Made by a program: the position numbers and the translations under genes. From an uncultured Bacteroidota bacterium (lineage in GTDB: Bacteria; Bacteroidota; Bacteroidia; Chitinophagales; Chitinophagaceae): 64,000 nt of DNA. The number at the start of each line of letters is the position of its first letter. The first letter of the stretch is position 1. Below the pieces are notes generated by a model, which was given only the letters and a program-made list of their open reading frames with translations, ran no database searches and was not told where the DNA came from. Positions 16,536 through 23,574 of this stretch are shown here, piece after piece. The stretch is from assembly GCA_937928385.1 (NCBI GenBank), contig CALEZD010000098.1, positions 16,140-80,139 of the forward strand. The letters are read 5' to 3'.

Positions 16536-17438
16536 ATGCTGATAGAACGCGCACAATTGGATAACCTTGAGCTGCTGGCCAGGCAAGTGGTAGAGGGTTT
16601 CATTATCGGCCTGCACAAGAGCCCGTTTCATGGTTTTTCGGTGGAATTTGCGGAGCACAGGCTGTACAACAGCGGCGACCCCTTGCGCCATATCGACTGG
16701 CGGGTGTATGGCCGTACCGACAAGATGTTTGTAAAACGGTACGAAGAGGAGACCAACCTGCGCTGCTGCATAGCCATAGATACATCTTCATCCATGTATT
16801 TTCCCAAAGATGAAAAGAGGCTGAATAAACTGGAGTTCAGTTGTGTGGCTGCGGCGGGTTTATTCCACCTGCTGAAACGCCAGTTGGATGCGTCTGCATT
16901 AGCCCTGTTTGCTGATGAGGTTAGTTATCTTTCCCAGGCAAGGTCTGCGCATAGCCATTACAGGGGGCTGGTGCACAAGCTGGAAACCACGATGAAACAG
17001 GAAGGGACCAGCAAAAGTACTAATGCCGCCAACGCCCTGCATACCATCGCCGAACACATGCATAAGCGGTCACTTATTATTGTTTTCAGTGATATGATGG
17101 ACGATACAGAACATATCGAGGACCTGTTTTCGGCCCTGCAGCACCTGAAATTCAATAAACATGAGGTGATATTATTCCATACCATAGAAGGGGAAAAAGA
17201 GCTGGATTTTGAGTTTGATAACCGCCCTATGGAGTTTGTAGATATGGAAACAGGGGATAAGGTACGCCTGCAGCCGCAACAGGTAAAAGAACAGTACGTA
17301 CAAAGTATGGCAGCTTTCCGTAAAATGGTAGAGAACCGCTGCCACCAGTACCATATAGACTATGTGCCTGTAGACCTGCGCCAGCCTGTAGAACAGGTAT
17401 TGCACGCCTTCTTATTGAAGCGAAATAAATTGCTGTAA
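16536..17438 (+). CDS. DUF58 domain-containing protein
   Basis: A 300-residue protein with the DUF58 signature around residues 45-70 (GDPLRHIDWRVYGRTDKMFV) followed by a von Willebrand A-like domain whose MIDAS-type motif is DTSSSM. DUF58 proteins usually work with MoxR ATPases and membrane proteins (Bat or TgpA families) in envelope maintenance. In this case no MoxR gene is adjacent, while a TgpA-like gene lies 13 kb away. No membrane segment is present, so it is a cytoplasmic protein. It lies upstream of, but with its own space from, the DUF177 operon. Confidence 0.85.
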   Translation: MLIERAQLDNLELLARQVVEGFIIGLHKSPFHGFSVEFAEHRLYNSGDPLRHIDWRVYGRTDKMFVKRYEEETNLRCCIAIDTSSSMYFPKDEKRLNKLEFSCVAAAGLFHLLKRQLDASALALFADEVSYLSQARSAHSHYRGLVHKLETTMKQEGTSKSTNAANALHTIAEHMHKRSLIIVFSDMMDDTEHIEDLFSALQHLKFNKHEVILFHTIEGEKELDFEFDNRPMEFVDMETGDKVRLQPQQVKEQYVQSMAAFRKMVENRCHQYHIDYVPVDLRQPVEQVLHAFLLKRNKLL

Positions 17439-17453
17439 TTGATAAGAAATAGT

Positions 17454-17461
17454 TACCTTTG
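17454..17461 (+). promoter_or_regulatory. -7 box TACCTTTG of the DUF177-rpmF-plsX operon
   Basis: Consensus TAnnTTTG with TTG at 17430-17432 about 21 bp upstream, partly inside the end of the DUF58 gene. It predicts a start near 17466 and a leader of about 118 nt, long enough for ribosomal-protein-style control, although I see no strong structure in it. Confidence 0.6.
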
Positions 17462-17584
17462 CACCCCGTTGAAGTTTTTTGACAAATGTGAAGCCGGGAA
17501 AAGAAGTTATCAGTAAGTAAAACAGGTAATTATGCATTGTAAAAATCAGGCAACTGATAATAGCGATGCGCAAGATTTGAAGAG

Positions 17585-18145
17585 ATGAAGCACCACCGCG
17601 AGTTTGAAATAGCATGGCAGGGTTTGAAGCCGGGGGTGAGCACCTTTGAATATGACCTGAACGACAACTTCTTTACACCGGAAGACGCAGAAAGGGATTT
17701 TACCGACCTGGACGCACAGGTAACATTGAGGTTTGATAAAAAGAATAATTTCTTTTTATGCCACTTTGATATAGACGGCAGCATTACCGTACCTTGCGAC
17801 AGGTGCGGAGAGCCGTTCAAACTGAGGTTGTGGGACGAATTTGACCTGTTGATCAAATTGTCAGGAGGTGAAGAGGCTGAAACGGTAGATGAGGATGCAG
17901 ACGTAGTATTTATACCTCGCAGCGAAACTGTAATAGATTTTCGCACCTGGGTATATGAATTTCTGATGTTGAGCATACCTTTGCAAAGGGTTCACCCGGA
18001 TAAGGCCGACGGAACACAAGGCTGTAACCCCGAAACCCTGCAACTGCTGAATAAACTCGCCGCACCTGACGAAAACACTCCCAGGACCGATATATGGAAG
18101 GGACTGGAAGCATTGAAGAAAGAAAATAAACGTAAACAGAAATAA
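17585..18145 (+). CDS. DUF177 (YceD) family protein
   Basis: A 186-residue protein of the DUF177/YceD family, implicated in 23S rRNA accumulation in bacteria and plastids. A CxxC pair (VPCDRCGEPF) sits near residue 65, followed by the conserved D(F/L)DLLIKL strand; an acidic stretch (GGEEAETVDEDADVVF) comes next. The second half of the usual CxxC pair set seems absent apart from a lone Cys near residue 142, so zinc binding is uncertain. The position directly before rpmF (9 bp) is the classical arrangement in most bacteria and supports the call. Confidence 0.85.
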   Translation: MKHHREFEIAWQGLKPGVSTFEYDLNDNFFTPEDAERDFTDLDAQVTLRFDKKNNFFLCHFDIDGSITVPCDRCGEPFKLRLWDEFDLLIKLSGGEEAETVDEDADVVFIPRSETVIDFRTWVYEFLMLSIPLQRVHPDKADGTQGCNPETLQLLNKLAAPDENTPRTDIWKGLEALKKENKRKQK

Positions 18146-18154
18146 ACATTAATT

Positions 18155-18364
18155 ATGCCTAATCCAAAACGACGCCACTCACAACAACGTAGTGCCAAAC
18201 GCCGTACACATTATAAGGCAACAGCAGAAACCTGGAGCATAGACAAGACCACGGGTGAATCTCACCTGCGCCATCGTGCTCATTGGGTAGAAGGCAAATT
18301 GTTTTATAAGGGTAACGTAGTAGTGGACAACTCTCCGGCTACTGACGCAGACGCTAACCAGTAA
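18155..18364 (+). CDS. rpmF: 50S ribosomal protein L32
   Basis: A 69-residue L32 protein. The basic N terminus PNPKRRHSQQRSAKRRTHYK is nearly invariant. The zinc-ribbon cysteines of many L32 proteins are absent: the positions read DKTTGESHLRHRAHW, with no Cys anywhere in the protein. This is the zinc-independent form. It lies between the DUF177 gene and plsX, the widely conserved gene order. Confidence 0.95.
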   Translation: MPNPKRRHSQQRSAKRRTHYKATAETWSIDKTTGESHLRHRAHWVEGKLFYKGNVVVDNSPATDADANQ

Positions 18365-18384
18365 GCAGCTTAGAGGCCTATTTG

Positions 18385-19344
18385 ATGAAAATAGCGTTTG
18401 ACATAATGGGTGGCGATTTCGCCCCTGCTGAAGCCATAAAAGGTGTACAACTGTTTTTTGATGAAAATCATGACCAGGGTGTACACTTATTGCTGATAGG
18501 CACTCCCGAAGCGGCTGCTCAACATGCTGCTCAACTGGAGCCGTATAGCGGCCGTTATACATTTATAGAAGCACCACAGGTGATAGGGATGAGTGAACAC
18601 CCTACCAAGGCGCTGAAGGAAAAGCAGCAGTCGAGTATTGCTATTGGCTTTGGCCTTTTGCACGCTAAGAAGGCAGACGCATTCATCAGCGCGGGTAATA
18701 CCGGCGCTATGATGGTAGGGGCTATGTACACGGTGAAGAATGTCCCCGGTGTACAGCGTCCCACAATAGCCTCACCCATTCCCCGTATAGATGGCAAGCA
18801 CAACCTGTTGCTGGACGTAGGTATCAATGCCGACTGTAAGCCGGAAAACCTGGTGCAATTCGCATTGCTGGGCTCTATGTACATGCAACACGTATATGGC
18901 GTAGATACTCCCAAAGTAGGCTTGCTGAACATAGGTGAAGAAGAAGGCAAAGGCAACCTGCTGGCTCAGGCTACATACCCGCTGCTCAACGAACATAAAG
19001 ACATCAACTTTGTAGGTAATATAGAAGGCAGAGATGTCTTTACCCGTAAGGCTGATGTAGTAGTGTGCGAGGGCTTTGTAGGCAATGTGGTGCTGAAGAT
19101 GGCAGAATCTATCTACGACATGCTGATAACCGAGCGTGGTATGAAAGATGCGTTCCTTGAGACCTTCAACCACGAGATATATGGAGGTACACCCATTCTG
19201 GGTATAAACGATACCGTGATAATAGGGCACGGTGTAGCCCACGCACTCGCGTTTAAAAACATGATAGACGTGGCCCGTAAGAATATTGAGGCAAAATTAC
19301 CGTCTAAGTTTACTACCTACTTTGCCCCTACCGAAGTAGTTTAA
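18385..19344 (+). CDS. plsX: Phosphate acyltransferase PlsX
   Basis: A 319-residue enzyme that turns acyl-ACP into acyl-phosphate, the first step of phospholipid synthesis by the PlsX-PlsY route. Diagnostic segments are KIAFDIMGGDFAPAEAIKG at the start, SAGNTGAMMVG, VGLLNIGEEEGKGN, EGRDVFTRKADVVVCEGFVGN and GHGVAHALAFKNMI. The ATG at 18385 is used; a TTG one codon upstream also exists. It is last in the DUF177-rpmF-plsX operon and its stop overlaps the convergent lipoprotein gene by 4 bp. Confidence 0.95.
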   Translation: MKIAFDIMGGDFAPAEAIKGVQLFFDENHDQGVHLLLIGTPEAAAQHAAQLEPYSGRYTFIEAPQVIGMSEHPTKALKEKQQSSIAIGFGLLHAKKADAFISAGNTGAMMVGAMYTVKNVPGVQRPTIASPIPRIDGKHNLLLDVGINADCKPENLVQFALLGSMYMQHVYGVDTPKVGLLNIGEEEGKGNLLAQATYPLLNEHKDINFVGNIEGRDVFTRKADVVVCEGFVGNVVLKMAESIYDMLITERGMKDAFLETFNHEIYGGTPILGINDTVIIGHGVAHALAFKNMIDVARKNIEAKLPSKFTTYFAPTEVV

Positions 19345-20021
19345 TCCAGGTTTATTCCCTTAGCTTTCATGTGACGTTTCATATAGTCGTGCGCATTGAC
19401 TATGCTGATACCTGAGTGATAGTAATATGGTATGGTAACGCCGTTGTTGATATTCACAAACCAGATGGCAGGAGTATAATATTCATCAGCATATTCGGCC
19501 ATCATGCCCATTACACCAACTATCTCATCGTTGTACCAAAAAGCCTTCTGAAACTGGCAGGACGGGCCGCAATAGAGTAACCTTATCCTTTTATTAGTCT
19601 TTGTATTCACGATGGCTACTTCCTGGTCCACCTCTCCTTCGCGGGCATACAATGCTCCTCCTTTACCCGGTTCTATAATCCATGATGTACTGTATGCATC
19701 AATAAACAAAGATGAGTCGTGGTTGTACACCAGCAGGCTGCCAAAGCGTTGGTAAAATGAATCAGAGGGTGTGAAATCTGAAGTGAATAACTCATTTTTT
19801 GCAGTGTCGTTTTTTATAAAACTGTCGATTGAAAAGCCCGGGTCTTCGGCGCTGTACAACTCATCCCAGGCGGCATATACATCACCGTTTCCTTTCAGCG
19901 ATATGGTATCAGCTACTGCTGCAGGTTTTTCTTTTTCTGCTTTATCATCACAGCCGCCACATGCAGCCATACCGAATATCAAACCCAATGTACACAACCG
20001 TATTATGCTACCCGTTTTCAT
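19341..20021 (-). CDS. Lipoprotein of unknown function
   Basis: A 226-residue protein with a lipoprotein signal: MKTGSIIRLCTLGLIFGMAAC, with the lipidated Cys at 21. It then reads GGCDDKAEKEKPAA, a charged linker. The rest is a soluble domain rich in aromatic residues and Asp (DEYYTPAIWFVNINNGVTIPYYY). I recognise no family. The ATG at 20021 was chosen over one 39 bp upstream because only it gives a normal signal peptide. It converges on plsX with a 4-bp overlap (19341-19344), leaving no room for an intergenic terminator. Confidence 0.65.
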   Translation of the reverse strand: MKTGSIIRLCTLGLIFGMAACGGCDDKAEKEKPAAVADTISLKGNGDVYAAWDELYSAEDPGFSIDSFIKNDTAKNELFTSDFTPSDSFYQRFGSLLVYNHDSSLFIDAYSTSWIIEPGKGGALYAREGEVDQEVAIVNTKTNKRIRLLYCGPSCQFQKAFWYNDEIVGVMGMMAEYADEYYTPAIWFVNINNGVTIPYYYHSGISIVNAHDYMKRHMKAKGINLD

Positions 20022-20102
20022 TTTGCAGATTATACCGCAAGTTACAATGATAAACAGCAAATAAAAAAGAGGTAAAACCTGATTGCTGTATCTTTATACT
20101 GC

Positions 20103-20750
20103 ATGGGGCATATATATTGTTTAAGCGGATTGGGGGCTGATGAGAGGATTTACACAAGGCTAAACCTGCCGGGTAGGAAGCTGGTGCATATCCCCTGGCC
20201 GGAGCATGATGAATATGACGAACTGCCCTGCTATGCACAAAAGGTGGCTGCCCTGATACAGGATGAGAACCCCGTCATCATGGGTGTATCATTGGGCGGT
20301 ATGATAGGCGTGGAAATATGCAAGATAAGGCCGGTAAAGAAACTGATATTGATATCCAGTGCTAAAACAAGGGAAGAAATGCCACCATACAATGGTTGGT
20401 TTGGCAAGTTGATAAAATCGAAGATTTTACCGCCGTTTATGTATAAAATGCCTAACCAGGTGTTGATGGACAAATTTGGCGCTGAAACAGATGAAGACGA
20501 GGCACTGCTGACTGCAATACTTAAGGATGCGGACGGCAAGTTTATGAAATGGGCTATGCGTGCTGTTGCGCTGTGGCAGAATGATAACTACCTGCAACCT
20601 GTGGCACATATACATGGCAGGAAGGACCAGATGATTTTCCCGGAAAACGTGCATGCTGACCATTGGATAGAAGACGGCGGCCACATGATGGTGTATAACC
20701 GGGCTGAACAAATAAGCCGTATTATTGAACAGGAATTAGAGGGTTTATGA
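20103..20750 (+). CDS. Alpha/beta hydrolase
   Basis: A 215-residue alpha/beta-hydrolase fold protein. The nucleophile elbow is GVSLGGMIG (Ser near residue 63) and the late His is in EDGGHMMVY, with Asp in HGRKDQMIF as the likely acid. There is no signal peptide. The family is broad (esterases, thioesterases, lactonases), so the substrate is unknown. Its stop overlaps the next ATG by 4 bp, coupling it to the DNA alkyltransferase gene; that linkage does not reveal the substrate. A near-consensus box TATCTTTA ends 6 bp before the ATG. Confidence 0.8.
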   Translation: MGHIYCLSGLGADERIYTRLNLPGRKLVHIPWPEHDEYDELPCYAQKVAALIQDENPVIMGVSLGGMIGVEICKIRPVKKLILISSAKTREEMPPYNGWFGKLIKSKILPPFMYKMPNQVLMDKFGAETDEDEALLTAILKDADGKFMKWAMRAVALWQNDNYLQPVAHIHGRKDQMIFPENVHADHWIEDGGHMMVYNRAEQISRIIEQELEGL

Positions 20751-21277
20751 TTATCACCAAACATATAGATACACCGCTGGGCAAAATGATAGCAGGTGCT
20801 ACGGACGATGGCATCTGCCTGTTCGACTTTGAATTCAGAAAGATGATGCCATCTATCAGGAAGCGCATCAGTTCTTTTTTACAGGATGATTTTGAAGCAG
20901 GCGAACATCCTCATTTTGATATGCTGCAACTGCAAGTAAGCGAATATTTCAGGGGCGAAAGGCAAAGTTTTGAACTGCCTTTGCTGATGACAGGCACACC
21001 ATTTCAGCAAAAAGTATGGGAAGCATTACAGGCAATTCCTTATGGAAATACGCGCAGCTATATGCAGCAAGCCAAAGTACTGGGCGATGAAAAAGCTATA
21101 AGAGCGGTAGCCCGTGCCAATGGCGAAAACTGCCTGGCCTTCATCGTACCCTGCCATAGGGTAGTAGGCAACGATGGCAGCCTCACAGGCTATGCCGGAG
21201 GGTTGAAAGCCAAAAAATGGTTGCTGGAGCATGAGGCTAAACACGCCGGATTGGCTGTTCAGCAGGTTATGTTCTGA
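20747..21277 (+). CDS. ogt: Methylated-DNA--protein-cysteine methyltransferase
   Basis: A 176-residue O6-alkylguanine-DNA alkyltransferase that removes alkyl groups from guanine by suicide transfer to its own cysteine. The acceptor is Cys136 in VPCHRVVGNDGSLTGYAGG, and the helix-turn-helix segment FQQKVWEALQAIPYGNTRSY precedes it. The N-terminal domain is short, as in Ogt-type rather than Ada-type proteins, so there is no regulatory domain. It is translationally coupled to the upstream hydrolase gene and followed by rnpB. Confidence 0.92.
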   Translation: MIITKHIDTPLGKMIAGATDDGICLFDFEFRKMMPSIRKRISSFLQDDFEAGEHPHFDMLQLQVSEYFRGERQSFELPLLMTGTPFQQKVWEALQAIPYGNTRSYMQQAKVLGDEKAIRAVARANGENCLAFIVPCHRVVGNDGSLTGYAGGLKAKKWLLEHEAKHAGLAVQQVMF

Positions 21278-21357
21278 GTAGCAGGGGATAATGGTCTACT
21301 TCGAAAATATAATACAGTGACAGATTTCTTTAACATTATATCTGCGTTATTTTTCGT

Positions 21358-21365
21358 TAATTTTG
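21358..21365 (+). promoter_or_regulatory. -7 box TAATTTTG of rnpB
   Basis: Consensus TAnnTTTG whose last base lies 5 nt before the first base of the P1 helix of RNase P RNA (21370). It therefore fixes the box-to-start distance for this genome. Confidence 0.75.
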
Positions 21366-21369
21366 TATT

Positions 21370-21742
21370 GCTATAAATTGGGTTATCGCCTGCTTGCAAT
21401 ACAGCGGGAGGAAAGTCCGGACAGCGAAGGGTAGCGCACCACCTAACGGGTGGAGTCTCGCGCAAGCGGGATATAGAGAGTGCCACAGAAAATAACCGCC
21501 ACGCAGCATGTGTGGTAAGGGTGAAAACGTAGGGTAAGAGCCTACGCATTAAGGTGGTAACACCGTAGTGGGGTAAACCTTGCGCGCTGAAATGCCAAAT
21601 AGGCTGGTGATTGAGGGCGTCCCGCCTGATGCCAGCGGGTTGGCAGATTGAGGTGCCTTGCGAAAGGTATCCCAGATAAATGATAGCCGCCTCCTGACCA
21701 TGGGGGTCACAGAATCCGGCTTACAGGTTTGTAGCGTTTTGG
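21370..21742 (+). ncRNA. rnpB: RNase P RNA
   Basis: The catalytic RNA that matures tRNA 5' ends. The universal core GAGGAAAGTCCGGAC (about 21409) and the 3' core ACAGAATCCGGCTTACAGG (about 21709) are present. The 5' strand GCTATAAATT (21370-21379) pairs with GGTTTGTAGC (21726-21735) to form helix P1 through Watson-Crick and G-U pairs, which sets the ends. Length is about 370 nt, and it is flanked by a TAnnTTTG box and a terminator. The 3' end is uncertain by a few bases. Confidence 0.95.
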
Positions 21743-21750
21743 TTAATTGA

Positions 21751-21785
21751 CAATAGCAACGGAATCCCGTTGCTATTGCCATTTT
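21751..21785 (+). terminator. Terminator of rnpB
   Basis: Perfect 12-bp stem CAATAGCAACGG / CCGTTGCTATTG with an AATC loop, followed by CCATTTTAT. Confidence 0.8.
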
Positions 21786-21802
21786 ATATACAATTATCCT
21801 GC

Positions 21803-23413
21803 TTAGTGCTGAACAGATAGTTTCTGCGTCAATACTTTTTCAGGAGTACGCATTTGCAACAAGTACAGGCCAGCAGGTATATCCGCAATACTGAATGGTT
21901 CAGCATGGTAACCCTGCGATATAAGTTTGCCATTTGTAAATTCTTTGATTACCCGTCCCTGCAGGTCGGTAATGCTGAATGTTACCCCAGCCGGAGACTG
22001 CAGGTAATACTTTATGTACAAGGTGTTATTTGCCGGGTTGGGATATGGTGCAAACAATTCCTGCACAGCATACGCTGTTGGCGACTTGACATTCACCACC
22101 GCGGGTGTTGACGGATCAATATACCTGTTTTCATCGCCGGGCTGATAGTATGACCAGATAAAGAACGTCAGCATCATCTCATCAGTTGTGGCTTCACCCG
22201 CCGTTACAGTTTGCGGTGGATTGCTGGGGTTGACAGGATTATTGGATGTATTGTCATAAAATGCTTGCGAATAAAGCGTAGTGCCGGTTGGTATTTTCAT
22301 CATTTTGCGGAAGAGATAAAAACCCTGCCAGCTAAAATCCCAGGATGGTATATCAATGAATTTCAGTGTGTCGCCATTGTGTACACCATAAGCATTAATG
22401 CTTCGGCCTATCAGGTGCATGTGCGGGGCAACACCCAGCAATGTAATATCACCTACAAACGACGAAATATTGGACATTTCCAGGTAAGGTTTGGTTTGAT
22501 TGGCAGGTATTATTAATCCATCGTTAGGTATGAGTGTACATGTTGCTGCCCCCTGGTGGTTCAGTACTGCATCAATACGTACAGGCCTGATGGTATTGGC
22601 CGGTAATGGTGAAAAATAGAACTTGATTTTGGTACTGTCAACTTTTCCTGATGAGCCTGCGGGGTAGTGAATCTGTATCACAATATCAGCATTTGGTGCT
22701 ACCCTGATACCGAAACTGTCCGGCATTTGCATAGGTTGAGTACCGGGCACCCATCCGCCTAACAGAATGGCATCGTTACTGCCTACGCCGCCAAAGCTCA
22801 CATAACCGGGGCCAGGCGTGGCTGAATCAAGCGCAGCGCAGGTGCCGGTGGTATCAGCATATACCAATACATGGTGCACTATTTCGCGGTTGCCGGGTAT
22901 GGCTTCAAAAGCTGAAATGAATTTTTCTGCCAATAAGCCACTGGGAACAACGAAGCACTGGTACACATCGCCCGTAGCAGCGGTAGATGTAAAGGTGGGT
23001 ATCTGAGTAACCAGGTCGGGTGTTCCGGCCAGGTCACCATCAGGATTGAATACAGGCACCGGTGGAGCCAGGTTGGGGTCGCCCTGTGGTTTACCGCCCG
23101 ATACCCAATCTTGTATTTTCTTTATATCAGCGTCTGATAAGAGTCGTTCGTGCGCCAGCCTGCTGAATTTGGGGTCAGGAGGCCAGGGTGGCATATACCG
23201 TGTGGTAACTGCTGAATATATAGCTGATGCCCTGTTAACAGCATCTGTGTACGTGAGCAGGTTGAATGGGCCGATGCCTGTTGGCCTGTGACATGAAGCA
23301 CAGTTGTTGAAGAGTATAGGCGCAATGTCTGTACTCCATACCGGTGTTTGTGCATTGGTGTTCTCCACAGTCAGCAACAGTGATAAAGCAGGGAGTAGTA
23401 GTCGTTTAAGCAT
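21803..23413 (-). CDS. Secreted cytochrome c / type II copper monooxygenase-like protein with type IX sorting domain
   Basis: A 536-residue secreted protein. Order: signal peptide (1-21); a c-type heme domain with CASCH at 38-42 and a likely axial Met in RYMPPWPPD; then two domains resembling peptidylglycine/dopamine beta-monooxygenases; then a C-terminal PYPNPANNTLYIKY type IX secretion sorting domain (from about 450). All six copper ligands of that family have counterparts: His180, His181 (IVHHVLVY) and His249 (IQIHYPAG) for one copper; His331, His333 (APHMHLIG) and a Met near 413 (DEMMLTF) for the other. It should be exported to the cell surface or medium. A fused heme domain could replace ascorbate as electron donor; substrate unknown. 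Confidence 0.8.
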   Translation of the reverse strand: MLKRLLLPALSLLLTVENTNAQTPVWSTDIAPILFNNCASCHRPTGIGPFNLLTYTDAVNRASAIYSAVTTRYMPPWPPDPKFSRLAHERLLSDADIKKIQDWVSGGKPQGDPNLAPPVPVFNPDGDLAGTPDLVTQIPTFTSTAATGDVYQCFVVPSGLLAEKFISAFEAIPGNREIVHHVLVYADTTGTCAALDSATPGPGYVSFGGVGSNDAILLGGWVPGTQPMQMPDSFGIRVAPNADIVIQIHYPAGSSGKVDSTKIKFYFSPLPANTIRPVRIDAVLNHQGAATCTLIPNDGLIIPANQTKPYLEMSNISSFVGDITLLGVAPHMHLIGRSINAYGVHNGDTLKFIDIPSWDFSWQGFYLFRKMMKIPTGTTLYSQAFYDNTSNNPVNPSNPPQTVTAGEATTDEMMLTFFIWSYYQPGDENRYIDPSTPAVVNVKSPTAYAVQELFAPYPNPANNTLYIKYYLQSPAGVTFSITDLQGRVIKEFTNGKLISQGYHAEPFSIADIPAGLYLLQMRTPEKVLTQKLSVQH

Positions 23414-23532
23414 ACAGTGATAATTTAGCCGAAGTTAAATAATTATTTTTAATATGGCATTAGAGAGCAGTTAATTCAGATGTATTGTAATAACAACCTG
23501 AATGTTACAATACCTTTTAGAATTACAGGCAT

Positions 23533-23540
23533 TATCTTTG
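23533..23540 (+). promoter_or_regulatory. -7 box TATCTTTG of the valS operon
   Basis: Consensus TAnnTTTG, 34 bp before the valS ATG. It predicts a leader of about 30 nt, too short for a T-box, which is not expected in this phylum. Confidence 0.55.
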
Positions 23541-23574
23541 TACACTTTACAAAATACAGGCACAGAGCACTTAC

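Noticed and set aside
21259..21782. Two open frames on the minus strand across rnpB
   Set aside because: The RNase P RNA core sequences and P1 pairing explain the region fully.
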